This document shows, in pieces, positions 1-9,500 of a stretch of 64,000 nucleotides of DNA. This DNA is from Armatimonas rosea (lineage in GTDB: Bacteria > Armatimonadota > Armatimonadia > Armatimonadales > Armatimonadaceae): NCBI RefSeq assembly GCF_014202505.1, contig NZ_JACHGW010000003.1, forward strand, positions 186,001 through 250,000. Reading direction: 5' to 3'. The position numbers were made by a program, and so were the translations under genes. The stretch's first letter is position 1, and every line of letters starts with the position of its first letter. The notes below the pieces were generated by a model. It was not told the origin of the DNA, searched no databases, and saw nothing but the letters and a program-made list of their open reading frames with translations.

Positions 1-1446
1 TTTGGCCGCGAGCTCCACGGTGGGGTGCGCCTCGATGTCCCGACCACCACGCCCAATGGGAGCCCCTTGGTGCGGGTGCGCTTTGGGGAGTCGGTGAGTG
101 AGGCCATGGGCCTCCCCGACCAGGACCACGCCATCCACGACCACCGGGTGCCGGTCGCCTGGATGGGACGCACGGAGGTGGGGGAGACGGGCTTTCGCTT
201 TGTGCGCATCGACAATGTCGATCCCGGGATCACGATCCAGCTCCGGTCGGTTGAGGCCGTGCACCTGATCCGCCCCGAGCCCTGGCAGGGCTCGTTTGAG
301 TGCTCCGACCCACGCCTCAACCAGATCTGGCAGACCGGAGCCTACACGGTGCACCTGTGCATGCAGGACCATGTCTGGGACGGCATCAAGCGCGATCGCC
401 TGGTCTGGATCGGGGACCTGCACCCCGAGGCGATGGTGATTGCCACGGTCTTTGGCGACCACCCGATTGTCCGGGAGAGCCTGGATTCTGTCCGCGACCG
501 CACCCCGCTGCCCCAGTGGATGAACGGGATCTCGTCGTACTCTCTCTGGTGGCTCCTGATCCACGCCGACTGGTACGCCCGCTTTGGCGACCTTGGCTAT
601 CTCATGCAGCAGCGGAGCTATCTCAAGGGGCTCCTGGAGCAAATCCTGCGGTGCATCCGCCCGGATGGGGGAGAGTTCCTCGATGGCCATCGCTTCCTGG
701 AGTGGCCGACCTCGGGGGACCCCGATGCGATCGCGGCGGGGCTTCAGGCGCTGGTGGTGCGTACCCTGCAGCGCGGGACCCAGCTCTGTCGGGTGCTGGG
801 GGAGCAGGAGCTGGCGGCGCGCTGTGAGCTGGTGGTCGAGCGCGCCCGGCGTGCGGAGCGTCCCACGGTCAGCAAGCAAGCCCACGCTCTGAAAGTGCTC
901 GCGGGCATGAGCAACCCGGACCTGGCCAACCGCAATGTCTTCTCGGTGCGACCCGACCGGGGGCTCTCGACCTTCTACGGCTACTACGTCCTAGAGGCAC
1001 GGGCACAGGCAGGCGACTTCACCGGCTGCCTGGAGCTGATCCGAAGCTACTGGGGAGGAATGCTGGATCTGGGCGCGACTACCTTCTGGGAGGGCTTTGA
1101 GCTGGACTGGGCACACAACGCCACCCGGATCGACGAGCTCCCGGTCCGGGGGCGCCCCGATATCCATGCGGACTTTGGCGACTGGTGCTACAAGGGCCTG
1201 CGCCACTCGCTCTGCCACGGCTGGGCCGCCGGCCCCACCGCCTGGCTGACCGACTGGGTCCTGGGGCTACGCGCCGCGGAGCCGGGGATGGGCAAGCTCC
1301 ACTGCCAGCCGCACCTGGGCGAGCTAGACTGGGCACGGGGAACCCTTCCCACCCCCCACGGGCTCGTGCGGGTGGAGCACCAGCGCAGCACCGATGGCAC
1401 GGTCCAGACCCGCCTCACGCTCCCCGAGGGCATCTCCCGCGCGTGA
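1..1446 (+). CDS. Alpha-L-rhamnosidase-like glycoside hydrolase, 5'-truncated by window edge
   Basis: The reading frame is open from base 1 (FGRELHGG precedes the first possible GTG at 25), so the gene begins outside the window. The visible part matches the C-terminal two thirds of GH78-like alpha-L-rhamnosidases: the end of a beta-sandwich (VRVRFGESVSEA), then the (alpha/alpha)6 barrel beginning near DPRLNQIWQTGAYT. The acidic stretch DGIKRDRLVWIGD corresponds to the general-acid loop of the family, and ATTFWEGFELDW resembles the second conserved acidic region. The C-terminal beta-domain (TLPTPHGLVRVEHQ) is also typical. The expected reaction is release of terminal alpha-linked rhamnose or a related sugar from plant polysaccharides. 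It is immediately followed, with overlapping stop and start, by the next gene. The family is probable; the exact sugar cannot be told. Confidence 0.75.
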   Translation, partial: FGRELHGGVRLDVPTTTPNGSPLVRVRFGESVSEAMGLPDQDHAIHDHRVPVAWMGRTEVGETGFRFVRIDNVDPGITIQLRSVEAVHLIRPEPWQGSFECSDPRLNQIWQTGAYTVHLCMQDHVWDGIKRDRLVWIGDLHPEAMVIATVFGDHPIVRESLDSVRDRTPLPQWMNGISSYSLWWLLIHADWYARFGDLGYLMQQRSYLKGLLEQILRCIRPDGGEFLDGHRFLEWPTSGDPDAIAAGLQALVVRTLQRGTQLCRVLGEQELAARCELVVERARRAERPTVSKQAHALKVLAGMSNPDLANRNVFSVRPDRGLSTFYGYYVLEARAQAGDFTGCLELIRSYWGGMLDLGATTFWEGFELDWAHNATRIDELPVRGRPDIHADFGDWCYKGLRHSLCHGWAAGPTAWLTDWVLGLRAAEPGMGKLHCQPHLGELDWARGTLPTPHGLVRVEHQRSTDGTVQTRLTLPEGISRA

Positions 1447-2090
1447 ACTTCCTCTCGCACCACGCTCTTGCGCTCGCGCTTGCCCCCGACAACCCGCCTC
1501 TGTTTTATGCTGGCAACCTGCTCCCGGACTGGCTGGGAATCTCCCAGGAGGGGGCTCTGAAAAAGCACCATCTCGAGGGCAAAGACGGCGCACTGGCCGA
1601 CGGGGCTCGCCTGCACTTGCTGGCCGACCTGCGCTTCCACCGTGACCCGGTCTTTGTGGCGCTCTGTGAGCAGGCCAAGGAACTCTTGCGGCCGCTTCCT
1701 CTCACGCGGGTGTTTTTCTTTGCCCATGTGGCGGTGGAGCTGGCAATGGACGCCCACCTCTTGCGCACGGACCCTGCCCACGCCGACGATCTCTTCGCGC
1801 GGCTAGCACTCTGCCAGCCTGAGATCGCTCCGGAGGCGGCGCGCTTGCTGGAGCGGGAGGCGCTCCCTGAGCTGGCGGGGGTGACGGAGCGCTTTGTCCA
1901 ACACCGCTGGGTCCTGGCCTACGAGACCGACTCGGGCCTGGCACGGCGGCTGATGCAGCTGGGGCGACGCGTGGGAATCCCCACGCTACAAAGCGACGAC
2001 CAAGAGCGGCTTGTCGAGGTCTTTGGGCGGCTTTTCGCAATTGTTGCCCCTGAGACACCAGGGCTGATCTCTCGCTCGGCTCCTGTATGA
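1443..2090 (+). CDS. AcpH/DUF479-like phosphodiesterase family protein
   Basis: The 215-residue protein starts at GTG 1443, overlapping the TGA of the upstream gene (GTGA), which suggests translational coupling. The N-terminus NFLSHHALALAL followed by AGNLLPDWLG matches the start of the ACP phosphodiesterase (AcpH, DUF479) family, where the His and Asp residues belong to an HD-like metal centre. A helical body follows, with HAVVELAMDAHLL-like segments. In E. coli AcpH removes phosphopantetheine from acyl carrier protein. Homologues in other phyla are divergent, so the substrate here is uncertain. An in-frame longer ORF begins at 1185, but that part lies over the upstream gene and shows no family similarity. 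No signal peptide is seen, so the protein is likely cytoplasmic. Confidence 0.6.
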   Translation: MNFLSHHALALALAPDNPPLFYAGNLLPDWLGISQEGALKKHHLEGKDGALADGARLHLLADLRFHRDPVFVALCEQAKELLRPLPLTRVFFFAHVAVELAMDAHLLRTDPAHADDLFARLALCQPEIAPEAARLLEREALPELAGVTERFVQHRWVLAYETDSGLARRLMQLGRRVGIPTLQSDDQERLVEVFGRLFAIVAPETPGLISRSAPV

Positions 2091-2096
2091 TAAAAT
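2086..2096 (+). promoter_or_regulatory. -10 box candidates for clpS
   Basis: TATGAT (2086-2091), preceded by TG, and an overlapping TAAAAT (2091-2096) lie 13-18 nt before the clpS ATG. They sit at the very end of the upstream coding sequence, so clpS can be transcribed on its own from a short leader. No good -35 was recognised. Confidence 0.4.
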
Positions 2097-2109
2097 CTCT
2101 CACAGAGCT

Positions 2110-2466
2110 ATGCCGACAACGATTGAACGCCCCGAAGTTGAAGAAGCCCCGACGCTTCCTCCGGACTTTGTCCCCAGTCACCTGGATATGCCTGGCCTGG
2201 ATGAGCTCAGCGACATCCGCGACGGTGTGGAGATCAATGGCCCCTGGGTCGTGATCCTCTACAACGATGACTGGCACACGTTTGACGATGTGATCGAGAT
2301 TCTCCAGAAAGCCACCGGCTGCACGGTCGAGGCAGGCTTCCAGATCGCGCTGCGGGTGCACCTCGAAGGGCGTGCGATCTGCTTCTCCGGCTCCCAGGAG
2401 GAGTGCGAGCGGGTCGCCAAGATCATCGCGAGCATCCGCCTCCAGGTCGAGACCGACCGCGCGTAG
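2110..2466 (+). CDS. clpS: ATP-dependent Clp protease adaptor protein ClpS
   Basis: This is a 118-residue protein whose N-terminal ~40 residues are flexible and acidic, as usual for ClpS. The folded core begins at WVVILYNDDWHTFDDVIE, which carries the family's N-degron-binding Asn-Asp pair. It continues with the helix-strand pattern ending in GSQEECERVAKIIAS. ClpS binds the N-domain of ClpA or ClpC and delivers proteins with bulky N-terminal residues to ClpP. The gene stands between an AcpH-like gene and a convergent hydrolase gene. A short hairpin follows it. The family assignment is secure. Confidence 0.92.
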   Translation: MPTTIERPEVEEAPTLPPDFVPSHLDMPGLDELSDIRDGVEINGPWVVILYNDDWHTFDDVIEILQKATGCTVEAGFQIALRVHLEGRAICFSGSQEECERVAKIIASIRLQVETDRA

Positions 2467-2471
2467 CGTCT

Positions 2472-2491
2472 CGCTCCCATGAACGGGAGCG
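2472..2491 (+). terminator. Hairpin after clpS
   Basis: CGCTCCC (2472-2478) and GGGAGCG (2485-2491) form a perfect 7-bp stem with a 6-nt loop just after the clpS stop. It has no U-tract, so termination would be weak or Rho-assisted. Its right arm is also the first part of the repeat shared with 62.2 kb. Confidence 0.45.
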
Positions 2492-2522
2492 TCTAGCTGT
2501 CCTCGTGCCTCGGACACAAAGG
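2485..2522 (+). repeat. 38-bp dispersed repeat, copy A
   Basis: This segment is identical at 37 of 38 positions to 62219-62256 (the only difference is A against T at 2495). It contains the core CCTCGTGCCTCGGACACAAA. It lies between the convergent genes clpS and the hydrolase gene. The 62-kb copy is part of a larger palindromic element, so this one looks like a partial or decayed copy of the same family. Confidence 0.7.
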
Positions 2523-2565
2523 CCGTTCCGGCCATTCTAGCCGCAGGCTCTCCAGCACCGCCGTT

Positions 2566-3444
2566 CTAATCGGCGGTGATCGATTTTTCCAGAAAATCTA
2601 CGACCCGCTCGGCGTAGTCGGGGGCGGTCTGGACACTGTGGGTGTGGCCCGCGCCCTCCACCAGCCAGAGTGTCGCACTCTCCCCACCTGCCGCATAGAG
2701 GCGGTGGGCATGGTCCGGAGTGACGAGCGCATCTGCCGTTCCATGAACAATCAGCACGGGACGGGGAGCCAGCTTGCCAATGGCCTCTTCCGGCGCGATG
2801 CGAAGTGCCGAGGTCCCCAAGAGCCGCTCTCCAAAGCGCTGTGTCGCAGGTGCAAGGGCACGCCCCATCGGCTCCCCAAACAAGGTCTCCAGACGCTTCT
2901 GAATGGGGCCGTCCATCCGGGCAAAGCCACAGTCCGCCACCACGGCCCGTACCGATGGCTCCTGCGCCCCGACGAGAAGGGAGACCGATGCTCCCATGCT
3001 CTCGCCCATGAGAAAGAGCGGGAGCGATGAGAGCTCGGGCTGGGTCTCCACCCACCGGATCGCGGCTTGTAGGTCCCGTGGCTCGGTGAGGCCTAGGGTT
3101 GCCTGCTGACCGCCGCTCCACCCATGGGCACGAAAGTCGTAGAGGAGCACGGAGAAGTTTGCCGCGTTCAGGAAGCGCAGGTAGGGGAACATGGTATCGC
3201 GACAGCCCGTGTAGCCATGCGAGAGAATCACCAGCCCGCGTGGCTCTGCCGCCGGCACCAGCCAGCCCGAGAGACGCACGCCATCGTCGGCGAGGAAGCG
3301 CGCACGGGTATAGTCGAGCCCCAGGCCGGCGCGTGGGGTCTGTGCGTGCCGACGGCGCGGGGGGTGCAGAAAGACCCAGGCCAGCGCCGCAGGAAAGGCC
3401 AGTGCCGCCGCACCACTTAATACCAAGGGGAGATATCGTCGCAC
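2566..3444 (-). CDS. Alpha/beta hydrolase with N-terminal membrane anchor
   Basis: An alpha/beta-hydrolase fold protein. An N-terminal hydrophobic segment (LPLVLSGAAALAFPAALAW) acts as signal anchor. The hydrolase motifs follow: LVILSHGYTG (oxyanion region), GESMGAS (nucleophile elbow G-x-S-x-G), a late Asp in HGTADALV, and the catalytic His in GAGHTHS. The set resembles membrane-linked esterases or peptidases of the YqkD/BAAT-like group. The open frame extends upstream to an ATG at 3546, but that would overlap the start of tpiA and its promoter. A GTG at 3444, after a weak AGG, is therefore preferred. It is divergent from tpiA and convergent with clpS. The substrate is unknown. Confidence 0.75.
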   Translation of the reverse strand: MRRYLPLVLSGAAALAFPAALAWVFLHPPRRRHAQTPRAGLGLDYTRARFLADDGVRLSGWLVPAAEPRGLVILSHGYTGCRDTMFPYLRFLNAANFSVLLYDFRAHGWSGGQQATLGLTEPRDLQAAIRWVETQPELSSLPLFLMGESMGASVSLLVGAQEPSVRAVVADCGFARMDGPIQKRLETLFGEPMGRALAPATQRFGERLLGTSALRIAPEEAIGKLAPRPVLIVHGTADALVTPDHAHRLYAAGGESATLWLVEGAGHTHSVQTAPDYAERVVDFLEKSITAD

Positions 3445-3492
3445 GGTTAACCTACGTGTAATCTTGGCGTATAGTTCCGAGCTAATTTTGGG

Positions 3493-3537
3493 TATGATAC
3501 ACTCATGGAGCGGAGCCTTCCGCACTTGAGGGAGAGA
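3493..3537 (+). promoter_or_regulatory. tpiA -10 box and ribosome binding site
   Basis: TATGAT at 3493-3498 is a good -10 hexamer. A purine-rich GAGGGAGAG at 3529-3537 is a strong Shine-Dalgarno just upstream of the ATG at 3540. The -35 is not obvious. Confidence 0.45.
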
Positions 3538-3539
3538 AA

Positions 3540-4334
3540 ATGGCACGAACCCCGATTATCGCGGGTAACTGGAAGATGAATAAGGGGACTGCGGCGGAAG
3601 CGTCGGCACTGGCGCAAGAAGTGGTCGCGGCGGTAGCGGAAAAGAGCGGAGTCACGGTGATCGTGTGCCCCCCCTATACGGTGCTTCATACCGTGCGGGG
3701 TGCGGTAGAGGGCTCTACAGTAAAACTCGGAGCGCAAGATGCGTTCTGGAAGACGACGGGCGCCTACACCAGCCAGGTCTCGGCAGAGATGCTCAAAGAC
3801 GCGGGCGTGGGCTATGTGATTCTAGGGCACTCCGAGACCCGTGGGCGCTTTGGTGTCCCGGAGCCTGAGGAGACCATCAAGCACTACGGTGAGACCGATG
3901 CGACCGTTAATCTCAAGGTGAAGGCAGTCATCGCGGCGGGCTTGGTCCCGATTATCTGCATCGGTGAGACCCTCGACGAGCGTGAGGCGGGCAAGACCGA
4001 CCTGGTTGTCTCGTCGCAGGTGGCCGGTGCACTCACCGGAGTCACCACCGAGCAGGCACCGAAGCTAGTCTTCGCCTACGAGCCCGTCTGGGCGATCGGC
4101 ACCGGCAAGGTCTGCGACCCCACCGAGGCCAACCGTGTCTGCGGCATCGTCCGCCAGACCGTCCGCTCGCTCTACGGTGTGGAGGTTGCGGACTCGGTTC
4201 GGGTACAGTACGGCGGCTCCATGAAGCCCGACAACGCGGCCGAGCTGCTGAGCCAGCCGCACATCGACGGTGGCCTGATCGGGGGCGCAGCCCTCAAAGC
4301 CGCCGACTTCGCCGCTATCATCAACGCTGCATAA
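3540..4334 (+). CDS. tpiA: Triosephosphate isomerase
   Basis: The 264-residue enzyme interconverts dihydroxyacetone phosphate and glyceraldehyde 3-phosphate in glycolysis. Visible catalytic residues are N10 and K12 in [10 protein letters not shown]97 in VILGHSETR, and the catalytic Glu in [13 protein letters not shown]. The phosphate-binding YGGS and GGLIGGAAL stretches near the C-terminus are also present. A slightly longer loop ([11 protein letters not shown]) replaces the usual GERR segment after the catalytic His. The gene stands alone, with its own promoter, a strong Shine-Dalgarno and a long perfect terminator hairpin. In many bacteria tpiA sits with gapA and pgk, but here gapA lies 54 kb away. 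Confidence 0.97.
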   Translation: MARTPIIAGNWKMNKGTAAEASALAQEVVAAVAEKSGVTVIVCPPYTVLHTVRGAVEGSTVKLGAQDAFWKTTGAYTSQVSAEMLKDAGVGYVILGHSETRGRFGVPEPEETIKHYGETDATVNLKVKAVIAAGLVPIICIGETLDEREAGKTDLVVSSQVAGALTGVTTEQAPKLVFAYEPVWAIGTGKVCDPTEANRVCGIVRQTVRSLYGVEVADSVRVQYGGSMKPDNAAELLSQPHIDGGLIGGAALKAADFAAIINAA

Positions 4335-4339
4335 TTAAA

Positions 4340-4375
4340 GGCCCCCTGACCCCCGCAAGCGGGGGTCAGGGGGCC
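4340..4375 (+). terminator. Strong hairpin terminator of tpiA
   Basis: A perfect 17-bp GC-rich stem (4340-4356 with 4359-4375) closes over a minimal loop and is followed by a short T-run. It lies between the tpiA stop and the convergent tRNA-Arg gene, so it may also stop transcription from the other side. Confidence 0.85.
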
Positions 4376-4385
4376 AGTTTGTCAG

Positions 4386-4458
4386 TACACCCGGCAGGTC
4401 TCGAACCTGCGACCCTCCGCTTAGAAGGCGGATGCTCTATCCGCTGAGCTACGGGTGC
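4386..4458 (-). tRNA. tRNA-Arg (anticodon UCU)
   Basis: The minus strand folds into a full cloverleaf of 73 nt. The acceptor stem is GCACCCG paired with CGGGTGT, the D arm carries AGCTCAGCGGATAGAGC, and the anticodon stem-loop has loop CTTCTAA (anticodon TCT). The T arm is GCAGG-TTCGAGA-CCTGC, with discriminator A. CCA is not encoded. The first pair is G-U. It reads codon AGA. Confidence 0.93.
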
Positions 4459-4465
4459 TCTTGGG

Positions 4466-5143
4466 CTATTTTATCACACGGCTCCCGGTCCAGTGGTAGG
4501 TCGTGATCGTCGTTTTCTGCCGTAGAACCGTCCCTTTCTCACTGCGCTCGGTGAGGGTGGCCACCTCGCGGATCTGGTTAGGGCGACCGCTGGAATCGTG
4601 GGGGAAGACGAGCTTATAGGTGCGGCTACCGACCTCACCCGTGCTGGAGAGCGCACGCGGACCCAGGACGAGCTGGTTGCCTCTTTGGAGCAAGATCACC
4701 TCACCGTTGGGGTAGTCGCAGGCCTCGTAGGTGAACTTCAGACGAAAGAGCCGCTCGACGTCTCGTAGCCCACGGCCGGCGCTGGCGAGGACGCCCAGCG
4801 AGTAGCCAAAGCGGTCGTTCTCTTGTACCTCGATGGCGGGGAAGCGCAGGACACTGCCGCCTTGGTGGAGGCGCGCCTCTAGCTGGCGGAGCTTGCCGGT
4901 GCCGGTGCCCACCACGCGGGTGAGAAAGACACGGCCATCGGAGAGGGGGTAGAGGGCATTGGCGAGCTCGCCGCCCCAGAGGGTCTTGGGCTGACCCGCG
5001 ACCGTGACGTCGTAGAGGCTATCGGTGTAGCCCGAGACACTCTGGGTCTTCTCAAGCTGTTTCACCACCACAACCGGGGCACCGTCGGACCACCGGCGCG
5101 TGGCTGCGCCGGCGACAAAGCGCCCGTATTCCCAGCATTGCAT
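4466..5143 (-). CDS. Conserved hypothetical protein
   Basis: A 225-residue protein beginning MQCWEYGRFV, with no signal peptide or membrane segment. Its composition suggests a mostly beta protein: alternating strands such as SLYDVTVAG, GRVFLTRVV, TYKLVFPHD and TTITTYHW. No catalytic motif was recognised and I cannot assign a family. It lies immediately downstream of tRNA-Arg on the same strand (8 nt from the tRNA 5' end, reading in the same direction toward it), so read-through into the tRNA is possible. The reading frame is long and GC-biased as in the neighbours, which supports real coding. Confidence 0.6.
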   Translation of the reverse strand: MQCWEYGRFVAGAATRRWSDGAPVVVVKQLEKTQSVSGYTDSLYDVTVAGQPKTLWGGELANALYPLSDGRVFLTRVVGTGTGKLRQLEARLHQGGSVLRFPAIEVQENDRFGYSLGVLASAGRGLRDVERLFRLKFTYEACDYPNGEVILLQRGNQLVLGPRALSSTGEVGSRTYKLVFPHDSSGRPNQIREVATLTERSEKGTVLRQKTTITTYHWTGSRVIK

Positions 5144-5251
5144 ACCCGGGTTATACCGTAATAATCACCAAGGTGCCGCCGACTAAGAGAATGGAGGAGG
5201 ACTTCATACAAACACTATATTCCATAGTTGCGCGGAAATAACAAGAAAAGA

Positions 5252-6007
5252 TTAAATGATGAAGCGTGCCAGGTAGTCGCGGGAGAACTTGAGGAAGTCG
5301 TAGCGGCGGGGGCCGGTGTAGAGCGCACTGTGGGGCTCGATACAGACCGCGCCGTCGTAGCCCGCGTGGTAGAGCAGCCCAAAGAACTCCTCCCAGCGGA
5401 TCGAGCCTAGGCCCGGATTGGGGTCGGCGACGAACTTCCCGCCCACCTCCAGTACGTCTTTGGCGTGGACATGCTTGAGCTGCGCCGACGCATGGTAGAG
5501 CTCGGCTTTCCAGTCCCGGTGGAGCTGAATCGGGTGCGACGGATCGAACTTGACACCCACTCCCGAGGCAAGCGGCAGGGCTTCGTCCCAGGCGGCGGGC
5601 CGGTCGATAATGTTTTCCCAGTGGCAGTTGTAGAACGCCGCGGTCAGCCCAAGCTGCTGGGCATCGTGGATTAGGGGCAGGAGCTTGCGCACCGCGGCTG
5701 TTGGAGTTACGGCACCCGAGCCGCTCCCAAAGACCACGACCGGTGCCCCCAGCAGGGCGGTCAGCGCGATCACGCGCTCCAAGCGCACCAGCCGCTCCGC
5801 CCCCGTGGCTTCGTCAAAGTAGTTCTGCCCAAAGAGCGAGACGGCAGAGAGCGTGATCTGATGCTCCGCGAGTGCTGCCTTAAACGCACGACAGTCATCG
5901 AAGAGTGGCGTGTCCCCAAAGAGCGCCAGCTCCAGGCAGCCAAACCCCTCGGCGGCGGCAAAGGCGACATCCTCGACCCGTCCGTCGGTTAAAAATCCCA
6001 GTGTCAT
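5252..6007 (-). CDS. Sugar phosphate isomerase/epimerase-like TIM barrel
   Basis: A 251-residue protein of the xylose-isomerase-like (AP endonuclease family 2) TIM barrel. Metal-ligand-bearing strands are visible: GCLELALFG near the N-terminus, FYNCHWEN in the middle, VKFDPSHP (Asp and His ligands), LKHVHAKD, and the final CIEPH Glu. Members isomerise or epimerise sugars, inositols or hydroxypyruvate, with a divalent metal. It is likely cytoplasmic and fits a sugar-degrading organism, but the substrate cannot be told. A TAAACT box (rc of 6015-6020) lies only 7 nt before the ATG, so the mRNA may be leaderless. It is divergent from the zinc-ribbon gene. Confidence 0.8.
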   Translation of the reverse strand: MTLGFLTDGRVEDVAFAAAEGFGCLELALFGDTPLFDDCRAFKAALAEHQITLSAVSLFGQNYFDEATGAERLVRLERVIALTALLGAPVVVFGSGSGAVTPTAAVRKLLPLIHDAQQLGLTAAFYNCHWENIIDRPAAWDEALPLASGVGVKFDPSHPIQLHRDWKAELYHASAQLKHVHAKDVLEVGGKFVADPNPGLGSIRWEEFFGLLYHAGYDGAVCIEPHSALYTGPRRYDFLKFSRDYLARFII

Positions 6008-6049
6008 GCCAGAGAGTTTACGCTAAAATGGGCGCAAGGAGAAGGGGTA

Positions 6050-6439
6050 ATGTTCTGCAAGAAGTGTAATGCCCAAAACGACGACGAAAAGAAGTTCTGC
6101 GGCGAGTGTGGCGCAAAGCTAGAGCCCGCGCCCGATCCCGTCGCTGTCGAGGGCCAAGACGGCGCGTACTACTGCTCGCGCCACCCCAAAGTCCCGACAC
6201 TCCTACGCTGTGGCCGCTGCGAGACTCCCATCTGCCAGAAATGTGTTGTCTTCGGTCCCGCTGGTAACCGCTGCAAGGCCTGCTCCCGCCACCGAACCCC
6301 CCTCCGCCCCCGCGGCGTCGCCCACGAAGTCGCCCGTGGCGTCTCTGACGTGGCAAGTAGCGGCCGTGGCTACTGGATCTTTGGCTTCTGGGCGATGGTC
6401 GTCCGCTTCATCGCCAGCCTCTTTGGCCGCGATTTTTAG
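6050..6439 (+). CDS. Zinc-ribbon / B-box-type zinc-binding membrane protein
   Basis: A 129-residue protein with two zinc-binding regions. The N-terminal double-CxxC zinc ribbon is MFCKKCNAQ...KFCGECGAK. A B-box-like cluster follows at about residues 45-80 (YCSRHPKVPTLLRCGRC...ICQKCVV...GNRCKACS). A single hydrophobic segment (WIFGFWAMVVRFIASLF) at the C-terminus probably anchors it in the membrane. Similar proteins are common and uncharacterised. A TAAAAT box (6024-6029) and the strong Shine-Dalgarno AAGGAGAAGG precede the ATG. The function is unknown; a role as a zinc-dependent scaffold is only a guess. Confidence 0.75.
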   Translation: MFCKKCNAQNDDEKKFCGECGAKLEPAPDPVAVEGQDGAYYCSRHPKVPTLLRCGRCETPICQKCVVFGPAGNRCKACSRHRTPLRPRGVAHEVARGVSDVASSGRGYWIFGFWAMVVRFIASLFGRDF

Positions 6440-6591
6440 AGCCAGGGCCTGAAAGTCCCTGACCGGGTACCCTTTGGGTGCGCCTTCGGCGAAGCGGGCC
6501 GAGCCCGCAGGGAGGGATGTCGCGGAGCGACTTTGTGGCGCTTGCGCCAGAAGCGAAGCGGGCCCGCCTCGTCCATGAGGCCGGCCCTTTT
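6440..6591 (+). terminator. Intergenic spacer with GC-rich repeats and terminator hairpin
   Basis: This spacer separates two convergent genes. It contains GCGAAGCGGGCC twice (about 6489 and 6552). Next to the mfd stop is a hairpin made of 6560-6570 and 6577-6587 (10 of 11 pairs) followed by TTTT. It can serve as terminator for the zinc-ribbon gene. Confidence 0.6.
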
Positions 6592-9500
6592 CTATCTCCC
6601 TCGCAGGCTGGCGCGGATGTCGCGGCGGCGCTCCTCGGACTTGGAGTCCGGGGTGGGCGGGGGCTCTTTCAGCGCCTTGTCGAGGTACTCGACCAGCTCC
6701 TCGGTCTGGGGGAGCACTTTTAGGGTCTGGATGTTCATCACCACTTTTCCCGGCTCGAAGCTGTAGCCCTGCGCGGGCTTGAAGGCGGCGGCGAGCGCAC
6801 GGACCGCGTGCTTGGGAAGCGCGACTCCGGCCTTGAAGGTGACGATCACCTGGCGTGCCTCGGTCTGGATGCTCTCGATCCCCACCTCCGCGCAGCGCAG
6901 GCGCAGGCGCAGGAGCCCCAGTGCATTCCAAACCGGCGGGGGCGGCGTGCCAAAGCGGTCCTCGAACTCATCTTGCAGGCGCGCGACATCGGCGCGGTCG
7001 CGGACCGCGGCGAGCTTCTTGTACATCAGGATGCGCTGCGGCTCGGCAGGAATGTAGGTCTGCGGGATGGTCGCGGCCACGGGCAGATCGACAGTCGGGA
7101 GGGGGATATCCTCTTTATCCGGCTCCTCGCCCTTGAGCTCATGAATCGCTTGCTCCAGGAGCTGCAGGTAGAGATCAAAGCCCACCGAGCTCACGGTTCC
7201 GCTCTGCTCCGCCCCGAGAAGATTGCCCGCGCCGCGTAGCTCTAGGTCTCTGAGCGCGATCTTGTAGCCGCTGCCCAGGTCAGTGAGCTCGCGGACCGCA
7301 TCGAGGCGCTGCTCGGCGATTGTCGAGAGGTTCTTCCCACGCCGGTAGAGCAGGTAGGCGTAGGCCTGCACCTTGGAGCGCCCTACGCGCCCGCGGAGCT
7401 GGTAGAGCTGGCTGAGCCCGAGCTTGTCGGCGTTGTCGATAATGATCGTATTGACATTGGGGATATCCAGCCCGGACTCGACAATGGTGGTGCAGACCAG
7501 GACATCGAACTTCTTGTGGTAGAACTCGAACATCGTGTCTTCGAGGTCGTCGTTGCTCATCTGTCCGTGCGCCACTTTGCAGCGCGCGGTGGGAACTAGC
7601 TGCTCGATATGGTTGGCGATATGGTAGATACTCTCGACCCGGTTGTGCAGGAAGTAGACCTGGCCGCCATGATCGAGCTCGCGCAGGATCGCCTCGCGGA
7701 TGAGCATGTCATCGAACTCTTTGACATAGGTCTTGACCGCGCTGCGGCCCTCGGGCGGGTCGTTGATGAGGGACATATCGCGGATTCCCGAGAGCGACAT
7801 GTGCATCGTGCGGGGAATCGGGGTCGCGCTCATCGCCAGCACATCGACACTCTGCCGGAGCTGCTTGAGGCGCTCTTTGTGCACGACTCCAAAGCGCTGC
7901 TCCTCATCGACAATCACCAGCCCAAGGTCCTTGAACGCGACATCTTTGGAGAGCAGCCGGTGCGTCCCCACCACGATATCCACACCGCCAACCCGCAGGT
8001 CTTCGATGGTCTTGCTGTGCTCCTTATTGCTTCGGAAGCGCGAGAGCTGATCGACCCGCACGGGGAAGGCGGCGAGGCGCTCGCTGAAGGTCTGGAAGTG
8101 CTGGGACGCCAGAACCGTCGTGGGGCACAAGACCGCCACCTGCCGGCCCTCACTCGCCACTTTAAACGCGGCGCGCATCGCCACCTCGGTCTTGCCAAAG
8201 CCCACATCGCCACAGATCAGGCGGTCCATTGGGCGGGGAGACTCTAGGTCCCGCTTCACGTCTTCAATGGCCGCGAGCTGATCCGGGGTCTCGGTGTAGG
8301 GGAAGGCCTGCTCCATGTCCTGAATCCAGGGCGAGTCGGGGGCGTAGGCATAGCCCTCAATGGACTGGCGCTTGGCATAGAGGGCGATCAGCTCCCCGGC
8401 GATCTCCTTAACCTGACGCTTGGCCTTGGCGGTCGCCTTGAGCCACTCCGTTCCTCCCAGCTTATTGACACTGGGCGAGCCGCCCTCGCTGCCGATGTAC
8501 TTCTGGACCCGGTCCACCTGGTCCACCGGTACATAGAGCCGGTCGGAGCCCTCGTAGGCGATGACTAAAAACTCTTTCTCCACGGGAGGCGCGCCCGGAA
8601 ACGGCGCGGTGTTCATCTTGGTCAGCCCCGCGTAGACCCCGACCCCGTGGTGGATATGCACCACGTAGTCGCCCGCCTTGACATCGAGCAGGCTCGTGAT
8701 GCGCATTCCCTCGCGGAACTCCTTGCGCTTGGTCTGCTTCTTGAACTTATGCCGGTCTCCGAAGATCTCCGCATCGGAGAGCACGACCAGCCCGGCCTCG
8801 GGGAGGCGGAAGCCCGCGGGGAGCAGGCCGTCGATCAGCTTGACCTTCTCGGTCTCCAGAACGCCAAAACCCCGAATCCGCGGAGCCTGCGCCGAGACAA
8901 TCGCCACGGTGGCCCCGTTGCTGGTCCAGGTCGCGATCGCGTCTTTGAGGGGGGCGGGGCGTCCCCCAAAGCTCTCGGCGGGCGCGCCTTGGACAGTGAG
9001 GTGCTGCGACGGTGCCAAGAACGGCAGGGCGCGCGCCAAGAGTGTCAGGAGCAAGGTCGGGTGGGCTGCCGTGAGCGCTTGGAAGGTTGGGGTGAACTCG
9101 CCCCAGAGGCCCCCCCCGCCCCCAAGATTGGGGGAGCCTGAGGGGGGGAGAATCTCGCCGCGCTCGGCGCGGCCGGCGAGGCTCTTGGTGATGCCATCGA
9201 GGACGCGCTCGGCGTAGGGCTCCAGCTGCGCGGGCTCATCGAGGATCAGGAGGGCACCCTCGGGGAGGAAGCTGGCGGTGGGGACGGCATCCGGGTGGAG
9301 GAGGGGCAGGTAGCGCTCTACCCCACCGAAGTAGTTGGCCAGCCCGATCTTGACAATGTCGCCCTCGGCGCTATCGCGGAGCTTCTCGGCGCGCTCGGGG
9401 GCGCTGGCGAAGCTTTTCAGCGCGACCGCGAGCTGCTTTTTCAGCGTCTCTTGCGCGGCGGCCATGCGCTCACGGGAGTAGGCCATCTCGTGCGCCGCGA

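Noticed and set aside
8647-9217. Plus-strand open frames inside mfd
   Set aside because: Mfd motifs are intact on the minus strand across this stretch, so these are shadows.
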